Assembly (NCBI RefSeq): GCF_002846395.1
Contig: NZ_PJMU01000001.1
Span: 1-64,000 of the forward strand
DNA length: 64,000 nucleotides
Direction of reading: 5' to 3'
Source: Pontibacter ramchanderi
GTDB taxonomy: Bacteria > Bacteroidota > Bacteroidia > Cytophagales > Hymenobacteraceae
Made by a program: the position numbers and the translations under genes. Every line of letters starts with the position of its first letter. Positions within the stretch are counted from its first letter, which is position 1. The notes under the pieces are model-generated. The model ran no database searches. It was not told the DNA's origin and worked only from the letters and a program-made list of their open reading frames with translations. Of the stretch, positions 32,827-41,270 are shown in pieces.

Positions 32827-35259
32827 CTAATTTCCGGTTCTGTTGATCTCCTCCAGGTTGGTGTTGCGGCGCTTGCTTTCAAACTCCTTGCCCCTGGCAT
32901 AATTGTAACGCAGGTTGATGCGGATGCTTTGCGTGCCCTGGTATTGGTCTATGGCGTTGAGGTTGCCATCCTGCACGGTTTTCACTTTCAGTTCACGGGT
33001 CTTGAAGATGTCGGTCGCGTTCAGGGCCAGTGTCAGGCGGTCGTCCATAAAGGTGCGCTTCAGGCCGGCATCCAGCCACCACTGGCTATCGATCTCGTAG
33101 AGACCGTACACGGCTGGTCCCTGGAAGCCCGCGTTCAGCTCCATGCGGATGCTCTTGGGGAGCTGAATGTTCTGGTTCGACTGTATATAGAACAGCACTT
33201 CGTCGTTCACCACATCCTGGGCGTTCACTTCTTTGGAGTAGCGCTGGTAGGCCAGGGTGGCCGTGTTGTTCATTTCCCACTTGCCCGAGATCCGCACCGG
33301 TGCTACCAGCGTAGCGTACAGGTTCTTGTAGTTCTCGATGTTGCGCTGGCTGAACACGGTTGTGTTGTCTTCGCTGTTGTAAGTGGGCACCTCGCCGATA
33401 AAGTCTGTCGTGATCGAGTAACCGGCCATCAGGTTGTAGCGCTCTTTCAGGGTCTGCGTGATCTCAAACGAGTTGGTGTACTGTGGCTTCAGGTTCGGGT
33501 AGCCCTGCGACCAGGTATAAGGGTCGAGGTAGAAGATGAACGGATTCAGCTGACCATAGTAAGGGCGATTGATGCGGCGGCTGTACTTGTAGCTCACCTG
33601 GTAATTGTCACTCACTTTCTGCTGCAGGAACAGGCTTGGGAACAGGTCCAGGTAGTCGCGCTTGGTAATGTCGTCCAGCGTGATGGAGTTGCCGTTTGAG
33701 GAGGTGCGCTCGGCACGCAGACCCGCCATGATCTTCCAGGTATCGCTCAGCTTGTTGGAGTAGTTGGCATAACCTGCCAAGATGTTCTCCTTGTAGATGA
33801 AGTGGCTCGTGCGGCGTGGATCCAACACCTCTCTGCCATCCGATACCTCGTAGAACAGCAACTCGTTGTCTGACACCACATGGCTGGCCTTGGCGCCCAG
33901 TTCCAGTTTGCCATCCTTACCCAATTTCTTCGTAAAATCCACCTTACCAGAGAGGATGTCGTAGCCAGTTGGGTTGTGGCTGGTGAGGTGCTCCTGGCTA
34001 ACCAGGTCATTTGTGCCCAGCACATACTGTCTGTTCTTGAACACGAAGTCTGTCTCGTCAGTAATACGGGCATAGTCTATGTCGGCAGAGAAGGTAGTGC
34101 CCAGTGTGTCGAGTTTGCCATTGTAGTGCAGGTTGAACGTGCCGTTGCGGTATGTGCTCTCGTGCTCGTTGGTGGCTGAAATCTGGCGGCTGTCAGCGGC
34201 TACCGGTCGGCGCAGGTCAGACTCGGTGTTGAAGATGCCTTCGTTCGCGTTGTAATACAGATTGCTCATAAAACCCACACTGTGGCGCTCGTTGATATCA
34301 TAGTCGGTGCCCAGGCGCAGGGTAGGGTTTACGCGCTTGCGTTCTTCTATACCTACCTGGTCGAAGAAGCTGCGTCCGGCCGGGTCGTTGAAGATGCGCT
34401 CCATCTCCATGTCCCGGAAATTCTGGCGACGTGAAAAGTCCATACCGGCGGTTGTGCTCCACTTGCCTGCTTTGTGGTTTAGGTCAAAACCGGTGTTGTA
34501 TGAGCTGAAGCGGTTGTACTGAAAGCCGGCGTACACGTTGCCGTTCATGCCAAAGGATTCGTTCTTTTTCAGGTTGATGTTGATGATGCCGGAAGCGCCC
34601 TCGGCGTCGTAGCGGGAAGAAGGGTTGGTGATGATCTCCAGGTCCTTCAGGTTTTCGGCGGACATGCCTTGCAGCAGGTTCTGCAGCTGTTTACCCGACA
34701 GGTACGACTGCTTACCGTTGATCATGACCTGCACACCGGGCTTGCCGTTGAGGGTGATGTTGCCATCCTGGTCGATCCAAACGCCGGGAGATTTTTCGAG
34801 CACTTCGTAGGCGGTGCTGCCTTGCGCCAGCCCTGTGCCCTCCACGCTCACCACCATCTTCTCTGCGTCGTTGGTTATGGTCGGGCGCATGGTCTGGATG
34901 GTGACCTCTTTCAAAGTTTTAACGTCGGGCTTTACCTGTAGCTTCCCGAAGTCATGGCTGAAGTCAGGCCCACTTACCTGGAACACCTCGCTGACGAGAG
35001 GCAGATAGCCCAGGCCGCTCAGCTTCAGTTTGTAGCTGCCCTTTGCCGGTGTTTTGATGCGGAAGGAGCCGTCCATCTCCGCAATGGCTCCTGTCACCAC
35101 CGCGTCGGTGGAGGAGAGCACCGCCACGTTCACAAACCCAAGGTCTTCCCCCTTCTCATCCGATACTTTCCCCGTTAGCCAACCTTCTTGCTGTGCTAAG
35201 CTGTTGTGTGACAAAGTAATAAGGAACGTAAGTGCAATGGAGTAGAATAACTTTTTCAT
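32827..35259 (-). CDS. TonB-receptor-type outer-membrane protein (OMP_b-brl_3 type)
   Basis: 810 residues with a signal peptide ending 'NSLAQQE'. After it come a carboxypeptidase-regulatory-like domain (residues ~25-105: 'GWLTGKVSDEKGEDLGFVNV'), a plug domain ('AYEVLEKSPGVWIDQDGNIT', 'DLEIITNPSSRYDAEGASGI') and a ~550-residue beta-barrel. This is the layout of the outer-membrane barrel family close to TonB-dependent receptors, found widely in Bacteroidota. It has no obvious TonB box I can point to, and no SusD partner is adjacent, so the ligand is unknown. Upstream, TTG-N20-TAGCTTTA is a plausible promoter. Confidence 0.9.
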   Translation of the reverse strand: MKKLFYSIALTFLITLSHNSLAQQEGWLTGKVSDEKGEDLGFVNVAVLSSTDAVVTGAIAEMDGSFRIKTPAKGSYKLKLSGLGYLPLVSEVFQVSGPDFSHDFGKLQVKPDVKTLKEVTIQTMRPTITNDAEKMVVSVEGTGLAQGSTAYEVLEKSPGVWIDQDGNITLNGKPGVQVMINGKQSYLSGKQLQNLLQGMSAENLKDLEIITNPSSRYDAEGASGIININLKKNESFGMNGNVYAGFQYNRFSSYNTGFDLNHKAGKWSTTAGMDFSRRQNFRDMEMERIFNDPAGRSFFDQVGIEERKRVNPTLRLGTDYDINERHSVGFMSNLYYNANEGIFNTESDLRRPVAADSRQISATNEHESTYRNGTFNLHYNGKLDTLGTTFSADIDYARITDETDFVFKNRQYVLGTNDLVSQEHLTSHNPTGYDILSGKVDFTKKLGKDGKLELGAKASHVVSDNELLFYEVSDGREVLDPRRTSHFIYKENILAGYANYSNKLSDTWKIMAGLRAERTSSNGNSITLDDITKRDYLDLFPSLFLQQKVSDNYQVSYKYSRRINRPYYGQLNPFIFYLDPYTWSQGYPNLKPQYTNSFEITQTLKERYNLMAGYSITTDFIGEVPTYNSEDNTTVFSQRNIENYKNLYATLVAPVRISGKWEMNNTATLAYQRYSKEVNAQDVVNDEVLFYIQSNQNIQLPKSIRMELNAGFQGPAVYGLYEIDSQWWLDAGLKRTFMDDRLTLALNATDIFKTRELKVKTVQDGNLNAIDQYQGTQSIRINLRYNYARGKEFESKRRNTNLEEINRTGN

Positions 35260-35597
35260 AGTATTATTTTGTTAGCATGTATTGTAATAGGATGTTGTAA
35301 AGCTAGTCTATAGTACTTTGTAATGCAAGGTACTGTTTAGTTTATTATATGAACTAGCTGAAATTATCCGTAAACAGGTCTGGAAATCCGACGAATGGGT
35401 AGGCTTATTTGGTTGAAGTCGATGAACACAGGAGCTGGTACAAACCTTACTCGCCAGGTACGACAGATAGATGGTAAACCCGCAACGATGGTTGCATGGC
35501 CATATCGGTATTTAGAGGGAATTCACAAAAAACCTCCTGTCTGCCATTGAAGGCAAATAGGAGGCGAAGGCATGTAGGGGATACAAAGAGATGAAAG
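35260..35597. other. Intergenic region upstream of the receptor gene
   Basis: Contains the likely promoter of the receptor (on the minus strand TTG, 20 bp, TAGCTTTA, around 35308-35338). Otherwise nothing recognised. Confidence 0.4.
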
Positions 35598-35864
35598 CTA
35601 TGCTTTGTTTTTTATAGGGCAAAGACGGCCATACTGTTTGGGATGTTTACTTTTGACCACTCTCAGCATAAAGCGAAACACGAAATACCGTTCGCGCTTG
35701 CGCTCTTCTCTGCCCAACGACTCCCGATAATCTAATGTAGCCAGTAAACTGTCCGTATCCTGGTACAGGAGGTAGCTGTATACCTTGTAAAAACATTTTC
35801 TGGCGCTTTCTCTCTTCACTGCTGTTCCGGTCTCTTCGACCAAGGCACATCTCAAATTCTCCAT
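35598..35864 (-). CDS. Hypothetical 88-residue protein
   Basis: Basic protein with Arg/Lys-rich segments ('YRESLGREERKRERYFVFRF') and several Tyr. No signal peptide or membrane segment, and no family recognised. Starts with ATG. It could be a genuine small gene or a chance ORF; there is no clear promoter and no conserved neighbour. It contains one TATACCT word (35779). Confidence 0.4.
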   Translation of the reverse strand: MENLRCALVEETGTAVKRESARKCFYKVYSYLLYQDTDSLLATLDYRESLGREERKRERYFVFRFMLRVVKSKHPKQYGRLCPIKNKA

Positions 35865-36175
35865 TCCTAGCTACCTTTAGAGGGTTAGTAAATTGTATCT
35901 CACTGCATATCTTGACGTTATAAGCTTAAAACTAAGCATTGCCCATAAACCATAAAATGACGTTCGTCATTTTTGAGGTGAAGTGGTTTTGAATTTTAGT
36001 GAATGCCATAGCATAACTACAGGCCAGCAGGATCGTGCTCTTTGTCATTGGCTTCACATTGAAAATAAGTGGGTTAGTATGACTATTCAATGATTTTCAC
36101 GTAATAGGGACAACAGCCTACGTATTTATACGTTATATAATTTTAGCATTAAATTATAGACTGTTATTGATAAAT
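35865..36175. other. Intergenic region with a TGACG-type palindrome
   Basis: No gene seen between the divergent 88-residue ORF and the fourth STAS-like gene; it contains the dyad at 35954-35973. Confidence 0.5.
35954..35973. promoter_or_regulatory. 20-bp palindrome AAAATGACG-TT-CGTCATTTT
   Basis: A perfect 9-bp inverted repeat with a 2-bp centre. The arms TGACG/CGTCA resemble TetR-type operators in general form. It lies 203 bp before the STAS-like gene and 90 bp before the divergent ORF. No TetR gene is nearby. Confidence 0.45.
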
Positions 36176-36607
36176 ATGGCATCACCTCCCTATCTGAAAT
36201 TAAGCTACGACCGCAAGCGTGACTTACTCTCGAGCCAGTGGTTACGTGTTGTGAACAGCAAGGAGTACCGCCAGGCTATTTTAAGAATTTGTAAACAGTT
36301 GCAAAAAAGTAATGCATCGGGTTGGTTGATCGACATCAGCCGTATGGCCACACTGAACATGAGCGACCAGCATTGGACCATTGAGATGTTGGGGCATGAG
36401 CTACCACAGACCAAACTCCGCAAGCTGGCGCTCGTGCTGCCAGATGACCTGTTTCTGGAGGTGGTGGTAGAGAAGGTGAGTAATAGCCTACTGCATATGT
36501 TCAGACCTGATTTCCAGATTGCCCACTTCAGTGATCCCACGGCCGCTCAAAAGTGGCTTATTTCCTCCAACGACCCTTATGAGGGCTTATTCAGCCATGC
36601 CTCCTAA
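36176..36607 (+). CDS. STAS/SpoIIAA-like small protein
   Basis: 143 residues from the ATG at 36176 (MASPPYLKLSYDRK); a TTG at 36167 adds three residues. Closest in this window to the 29896 protein: 'LKLSYDRKRDLLSSQWLRVV', 'KEYRQAILRICKQLQ', 'SGWLIDISRM', 'MSDQHWTIEMLGHELP', 'KLRKLALVLPDD' and 'DPTAAQKWLISS'. Cytoplasmic, function unknown. Unlike the other three it is about 7 kb from kaiBC and stands alone. A short acidic/aromatic tail extends past the common end. Confidence 0.78.
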   Translation: MASPPYLKLSYDRKRDLLSSQWLRVVNSKEYRQAILRICKQLQKSNASGWLIDISRMATLNMSDQHWTIEMLGHELPQTKLRKLALVLPDDLFLEVVVEKVSNSLLHMFRPDFQIAHFSDPTAAQKWLISSNDPYEGLFSHAS

Positions 36608-36811
36608 TGCTGGCACTTGCAAGCTGCGCACTTGCCAAATAACTGATGATGAGTGCTAACACCGTGGCGCGCCTCTTTTAAGTTTAAGGTACTCCGTACC
36701 CCTTTCCGTTTATTTGAAAAAATTAAGAAATAACTTGAAATATTTGTGAACTTTTTAGGAGTAGAACATGTAATAAACTTGCTATTAAGTTATAATCCTT
36801 TGCACAAACAC

Positions 36812-37087
36812 ATGACTATGAAAGAGCTCGAGCGAATCCAGAAAGCACTCCGGCACAGCAACACCCTTGTTTTGAAAGACCGTGAGAAGAAAGTAGAGTG
36901 TTCTTTTATAAAAGAAGGCCTTGTTTACGAAAATTTTCAGATTGAAAACAATGTACTGGCCACTGCGTTGCAGGAAGCCAGCGTGAACGGCATTGTGGAG
37001 GGTTTGCATTTTGAGCGCCTGAAAAATACATACGAGTGGTTTGCGCTACGCGTAAAATCCAGGATGCTGCTGGATGCTTTGAAATAG
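36812..37087 (+). CDS. Hypothetical 91-residue protein
   Basis: From the ATG at 36812 (MTMKELERIQKALRHS); a GTG upstream (36746) would add 22 residues without support. Mixed helix/strand, charged, no signal or membrane segment, no family recognised. It is followed by a good terminator, which supports it as a real transcript. Confidence 0.55.
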   Translation: MTMKELERIQKALRHSNTLVLKDREKKVECSFIKEGLVYENFQIENNVLATALQEASVNGIVEGLHFERLKNTYEWFALRVKSRMLLDALK

Positions 37088-37107
37088 AGACTTCCTTTAA
37101 GCATATA

Positions 37108-37145
37108 AAAAGCCCTTCGCTTTAGCAGGCGAAGGGCTTTTTTGT
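37108..37145 (+). terminator. Terminator after the 91-residue gene
   Basis: Stem AAAAGCCCTTCGC / GCGAAGGGCTTTT (37108-37120 and 37129-37141), 8-nt loop, T-run after. Confidence 0.9.
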
Positions 37146-37192
37146 GTACAGGCATTTAGTAACCAATCCGCGGCCTACACAGTACCTGCTGT

Positions 37193-37501
37193 ATGACTTT
37201 GTCTTTTGCGATCCATATTATACTGCACATGTCCGTTCCTGTACTGGTGGCGGCACTGTTTTATCGGGAGCAACTCCGCTTTGCATCGCTTATGATGCTG
37301 GCAGGCTGGCTGATTGACTTTGACCACTTACTGGTAACCCCCATCATCGACCAGGACAGGTGCAGCGTTGGTTTTCATTTGCTACACCGTTACTGGCTTT
37401 TGCCTTTCTACCTGACCCTTGCGCTTATCCCCAAAACACGACTGATTGGCCTGGGACTGCTCATCCATATCGTACTGGACTGGACGGATTGTTATTTTTG
37501 A
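37193..37501 (+). CDS. DUF6122 family membrane protein
   Basis: 102 residues with three or four membrane segments. The family marks are 'IHIILHMSVPVLVAALFY' near the start, 'GWLIDFDHLLVTPIIDQDRC', 'SVGFHLLHRYWLLPFYL' and the ending 'LGLLIHIVLDWTDC'. The His and Asp residues resemble those of membrane metal-dependent hydrolases, but no activity is known. Located in the inner membrane. Confidence 0.85.
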   Translation: MTLSFAIHIILHMSVPVLVAALFYREQLRFASLMMLAGWLIDFDHLLVTPIIDQDRCSVGFHLLHRYWLLPFYLTLALIPKTRLIGLGLLIHIVLDWTDCYF

Positions 37502-37676
37502 TTTAGTGATGGAGTAAATGAGTGATTTCTGATTTAGTGTTTGTAAACGAGAAATTGTGTGGCAGTGATAAATTCTGAGAAAGCTAAAAACCAAAAAGAG
37601 CTGATCAATAACTTGATCAGCTCTTCTATTTTCTAGCGAATTAAAACTCACTCACTCCATCACTCCATCACTAAAT
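37501..37676. repeat. 15-bp inverted repeat enclosing a hairpin terminator
   Basis: ATTTAGTGATGGAGT (37501-37515) is repeated inverted at 37662-37676. The two ends begin at the stop of the DUF6122 gene and end at the stop of the DUF3347 gene, and enclose the hairpin at 37597-37624. The outer arm is part of a short TGATGGAGTGA-like tandem. Confidence 0.7.
37597..37630. terminator. Terminator between DUF6122 and DUF3347 genes
   Basis: Stem AGAGCTGATCA / TGATCAGCTCT (37597-37607 and 37614-37624) with an A-run before and T-rich after; works for both convergent genes. Confidence 0.8.
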
Positions 37677-38317
37677 TAGTTAAGCACCTCTTCGTTGCTG
37701 CCGCACTTGAGCATGCTGCTGCCGAAGTATGGGTTGCGGATTTCGGAGTTGGTGCTTACCCAGTAGGCTCCCTGGTTGTTGTTCACCATCGGGCAGTGCT
37801 GGTAGTATACCTTCTGGTCTGTGGCGCCAAAGGCTTTGGTCAGGGAGAACACCGCTTCTGACAGGTCTTCCAGATGGTTACGCTGCTCGCCCAGGTCGTT
37901 AGTGGCGGCAATGACTGCAGAGGCCTGACGTACTTTTTCAATCTGCTCTTCAGCAAACGTCTTTTGCTCCGGTACCTGCAGAGAGGCTACTGGCATGGCA
38001 TTCGCGGAGTTGAGCACCGTACTGGCAGCTTCTTTGGCCGTTTCCGCGTTTGACTCGACCATGGCGTCTTTCAGGGCTATGTACTCGTCGAGCAGCTGGG
38101 CCAGATTACGTTTCATAGGCTCTGCTACCGAGTCAAAGGTGGGTGTCTCCACCACTACAGTGCCGGCGGCCGGCAGGTTGTCGCCGTGCGCCATGCCGTC
38201 GTGGTGCTCATGATCGTGCTCCTCTGTGGTTTCAGCCTGTTGCTGGTTATTGTCAGATGAACAGGAAGCGAAGGCAAACATAGCCACCAGTGCTGCAAAT
38301 ACGGTTGTCTTTTTCAT
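37676..38317 (-). CDS. DUF3347 domain lipoprotein
   Basis: 213 residues. Lipobox 'AFASCSSD' with Cys19; then a His-rich stretch ('TEEHDHEHHDGMAHGDN', residues ~35-50) that could bind metal. The DUF3347 domain fills the rest, with 'LLDEYIALKDAMVESNAETA' and the end 'YYQHCPMVNNNQGAYWVS' and 'EIRNPYFGSSMLKCGS'. DUF3347 proteins often neighbour copper efflux proteins, and the conserved Cys/Met/His residues would suit copper binding (inference); no such genes are adjacent. Confidence 0.88.
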   Translation of the reverse strand: MKKTTVFAALVAMFAFASCSSDNNQQQAETTEEHDHEHHDGMAHGDNLPAAGTVVVETPTFDSVAEPMKRNLAQLLDEYIALKDAMVESNAETAKEAASTVLNSANAMPVASLQVPEQKTFAEEQIEKVRQASAVIAATNDLGEQRNHLEDLSEAVFSLTKAFGATDQKVYYQHCPMVNNNQGAYWVSTNSEIRNPYFGSSMLKCGSNEEVLN

Positions 38318-38456
38318 AATGGTTTATTAGGAAATAGTAAGATTTTACAAATCATTCAAAATCAGATAAGCCAGACGGGCCATCTTTTTTGCAAAGGTAA
38401 GCTTTTTGCCGGAATGACAGAAACGAACCCACATCAGCCTATCAGTGGCTTTTACG

Positions 38457-38464
38457 TATCTTTG
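38457..38464 (+). promoter_or_regulatory. -7 box for the ArsC-like gene
   Basis: TATCTTTG fits TAnnTTTG, 21 bp before the ATG. No clear -33 TTG. Confidence 0.5.
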
Positions 38465-38484
38465 ACCAAACAAATCCAGACGCC

Positions 38485-38826
38485 ATGGTAACGATCTATC
38501 ATAACAACAGGTGCAGCAAGAGCCGGCAGACGCTGGAACTACTGCGCGACAAAGGAGAGGAACTGCAAGTGGTTGAGTACCTCAAGGACACGCCCACTAC
38601 CGAAGAACTCAAAACTGTGCTCCACAAATTGGGCTTAAAACCCGAGGAGCTACTGCGAAAAGGGGAGCAGGTATACAAAGAGCAGTTTGCGGGCAAAAGC
38701 TACACCGACGACGAATGGCTCCGGATCATGACAGAGAACCCGGTACTGATCGAGCGGCCGATTGTGGTGAAAGGCGACAAAGCGGCCATCGGCCGTCCGC
38801 CCGAAAAAGTGCTGGAGATCCTGTAA
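38485..38826 (+). CDS. ArsC family reductase (glutaredoxin-dependent type)
   Basis: 113 residues, thioredoxin fold. The active-site Cys is in 'YHNNRCSKSRQTLELL' at the N-terminus, and 'ENPVLIERPIVVKGDKAAIG' with the conserved Arg is the ArsC/Spx-type second half; 'RPPEKVLEIL' ends the protein as in the family. ArsC reduces arsenate to arsenite, but many ArsC-like proteins (YffB) are not arsenate reductases, and no ars operon is present. A TATACCT-word hairpin follows. Confidence 0.85.
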   Translation: MVTIYHNNRCSKSRQTLELLRDKGEELQVVEYLKDTPTTEELKTVLHKLGLKPEELLRKGEQVYKEQFAGKSYTDDEWLRIMTENPVLIERPIVVKGDKAAIGRPPEKVLEIL

Positions 38827-38837
38827 CATAGGTATAG

Positions 38838-38872
38838 CCGCTGTCAGGTATAGCCGTTATACCTGACAGCGG
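38838..38872. terminator. 15-bp stem hairpin with TATACCT words
   Basis: CCGCTGTCAGGTATA (38838-38852) and TATACCTGACAGCGG (38858-38872), perfect, with loop GCCGT. It lies between the convergent ArsC-like and tamL genes. A further AGGTATA sits just outside (38830). There is little T-run, so termination is possible rather than certain. Confidence 0.7.
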
Positions 38873-38875
38873 TGC

Positions 38876-41257
38876 TTAAAATGGATACCCGATGGCTATG
38901 TTGAGCACGATGCCATGCTGGCCCGGTTTGGGGTTGAAACCGAATTTAAAATCGTCGAGCACGAAGCGATCGCCTTCAGGCAGGTAGGGCACCCGCACCG
39001 GTATACCCAGATCAAAGCGGATGACAAAGAACTCAATGTCCACGCGTAAGCCAAAGCCGGTACCGACAGCCAGCTCCTGAAAGAGATTGCTGGCCTTGAA
39101 CTTAGGCTTTTCGAGGCTGCCATTGCGGTCGTAGGTTTCGTTGATGAGCCAGATATTGCCGGCATCCAGGAAAACAGCCCCTCTGAAGAACCCGAAAATC
39201 GGGAACCGGTACTCGGCGTTTGCCTCCAGTTTGATGTCACCCACCTGGTCGAAGAACGAGAAGGCCAGCGTATCGGGCACGTTATAGGTGCCCGGCCCGA
39301 TGCTGCGCGCCCGGAAAGCCCGGATACTGTTCGGCCCGCCTATCGAAAACTGCTTGACATAGGGCATCGTCACGGAATTGCCATAAGGGTAGCCCACGCC
39401 GGCGATCAGGCGGGTGGCCAGCTGGCTTGTCTTCGAGAAGTTGTAGTAGTACCTAAAATCGTTGTCGATGCGGGTATACTGCGAGTAAGGCTGGTTAAAG
39501 ATGGTACGCGCCGGCACAGGCGGGTCAGCCTGGTCATCGCGCTTTTCGTTCCCCAGCAGCGACTGCAAACCGCTCACCACGTTGCCCGATACATCGAGGG
39601 TAGTGGCGTTAAAGAACTGATGTTTCTTGTTTTCTAGACCCAGTGTGCTGAAGGTATGCTGGTAGATGGAACCGATGATGAACTGCTCCTCGAAACTGCT
39701 TCTCAGAAAAGGATTGTTGTTCAGCAGCGAATCAAACTCGGCGGTTGTGTTCCCCAGCCGCACGTACTGCAGGTTGATAGGCGTAAAGTCGTGCGTGATG
39801 GTTTGCTTCGGTCGCCAGTTATACCCATAGGAGGCGTTGAACGAGTTCATTTGAAAGAACTGCACCCTGTTCAGGAAGTTGTAGCCGAGCGAGATGCGCG
39901 TTTTCGGCACAAAGGCCGAGCGCAGGTTTGGCAGATTGAAAGGAGCCACCAGCCTGGGGAAGGTAAGGCTGGCCTGTGCCCCCAGTTCGTAGGAGTTAAG
40001 CCCTGCCGTGTTCTCCGATGCCGACTCGCCGCTGGCAACAGCCCGCTGGCCGCCCACCTGGTTTTCAAATCGACCGGTGAGGTCCAGCGTGAGCACTTCA
40101 GACCCTTTAAAGGCATTGCGGTTCCGGAAAGACACAGAGATGCCCGGACCCGCCAGGTTGTTGGATTTACTCACCATCTGAGCCTCTGCCCGCAGTGATT
40201 TCTTCATGTCTGGGGTCATGTAAATGAAGGCGTCCAGGCGGTCGTCCTTCAAAGTGTCGCGCTCGTACTGCAGGTTCACAAACTTATAGGCGCTCAGTCC
40301 CGACAGCCGGCTAACCGTAAGCAAGTGGTTTCGACGGCTGTACACACTGTCCTTGGCCACAAACAGGCCCGGTACAATATGCTTTGCCCGTACATAGTTT
40401 TCGTTCGGAATGTAGTTGTAGGCATCAAAGCGCAAGGTATCGCTTACAGAGAGGCTGTCATTCAGAACAAAGTTGGCATTGATGAAAATGTCGTCGATTT
40501 TGTATGGTTTCAGGGCATGCGCGGGCAAGTCGTGTTTCAAACGCAGCAGCACATCCACCTGTTTGTTTCCTACTGTGGTGTCGGCACTGAAAATGAGCAT
40601 ATTGGGTGCAAAGAAATAATAGCCCCTGTTTTTCAGTACCTGGTCGATGCGGCCGCGCTCAGCAATCATTTTGTCCAGGTCGTAAGGCTCTCCTTTTTTG
40701 AGGAGCGAGTTGGCAATCGTCTTTTTGATCTCAGTCTGGATGGGGAGCGAGTCGCTGGCAGTATAGGCAATTTGTCGGATACGGTATGGCTCGTGCACGG
40801 TCGCGTTCCAGTCGATGGTGGCTTTCTTCTTCTTGATGGTTGTATCGCTCTGCACAGTGCTGTAGAAATAGCCCCGGTTGTGCAGGCGGGCCTGCATCAC
40901 TTCGTTTATGCTGCTTGTATCCACTTCGGAGAGCAGCACCGGTGGCTCGCCCAGCTTGTTCTGTATCCAGTTTTTGAGCCCTTTTTCTTTTTCGGTGTAA
41001 AAGGCATTGTATATCCAGAGTTTAGGGCGCATCCCCAGTATAGAGGCGTTGGGCTTGGGGCGAACAGTGTTGCTGAGTTCGGTTTCCAGCGCTTTTCCGC
41101 GTTTGCTGCTGTCCTTTTCATCGTTCACCTTCACATTGTAGCCTGCAAACAGGGCATCACCTTCCGGTACAGTTTTAGAGCTGCTGCAACCAGGTAGTAC
41201 CCAGCTCAGCACCAGACAACATATAGCAACCAGGGTATAGCGTAAAGCTGTGGTCAT
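38876..41257 (-). CDS. tamL: TamL: lipidated TamA/Omp85-family assembly protein
   Basis: 793 residues. Lipobox 'VLPGCSSSKT' with Cys24, followed by POTRA-like repeats (to about residue 370; e.g. 'YNVKVNDEKDSSKRG', 'TVHEPYRIRQIAYTASDSLP', 'YKIDDIFINANFVL') and a C-terminal 16-stranded Omp85 barrel with 'FSIGGPNSIRAFRARSIGPG' and 'GLRVDIEFFVIRFDLGIPV'. In Bacteroidota the TamA equivalent is a lipoprotein called TamL, working with TamB in outer-membrane protein assembly or lipid transport. Its gene follows tamB by 13 bp on the same strand, so the two are one operon. The last residue is Phe, as in most outer-membrane barrels. Confidence 0.9.
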   Translation of the reverse strand: MTTALRYTLVAICCLVLSWVLPGCSSSKTVPEGDALFAGYNVKVNDEKDSSKRGKALETELSNTVRPKPNASILGMRPKLWIYNAFYTEKEKGLKNWIQNKLGEPPVLLSEVDTSSINEVMQARLHNRGYFYSTVQSDTTIKKKKATIDWNATVHEPYRIRQIAYTASDSLPIQTEIKKTIANSLLKKGEPYDLDKMIAERGRIDQVLKNRGYYFFAPNMLIFSADTTVGNKQVDVLLRLKHDLPAHALKPYKIDDIFINANFVLNDSLSVSDTLRFDAYNYIPNENYVRAKHIVPGLFVAKDSVYSRRNHLLTVSRLSGLSAYKFVNLQYERDTLKDDRLDAFIYMTPDMKKSLRAEAQMVSKSNNLAGPGISVSFRNRNAFKGSEVLTLDLTGRFENQVGGQRAVASGESASENTAGLNSYELGAQASLTFPRLVAPFNLPNLRSAFVPKTRISLGYNFLNRVQFFQMNSFNASYGYNWRPKQTITHDFTPINLQYVRLGNTTAEFDSLLNNNPFLRSSFEEQFIIGSIYQHTFSTLGLENKKHQFFNATTLDVSGNVVSGLQSLLGNEKRDDQADPPVPARTIFNQPYSQYTRIDNDFRYYYNFSKTSQLATRLIAGVGYPYGNSVTMPYVKQFSIGGPNSIRAFRARSIGPGTYNVPDTLAFSFFDQVGDIKLEANAEYRFPIFGFFRGAVFLDAGNIWLINETYDRNGSLEKPKFKASNLFQELAVGTGFGLRVDIEFFVIRFDLGIPVRVPYLPEGDRFVLDDFKFGFNPKPGQHGIVLNIAIGYPF

Positions 41258-41270
41258 ATAGGGTTTGTTC

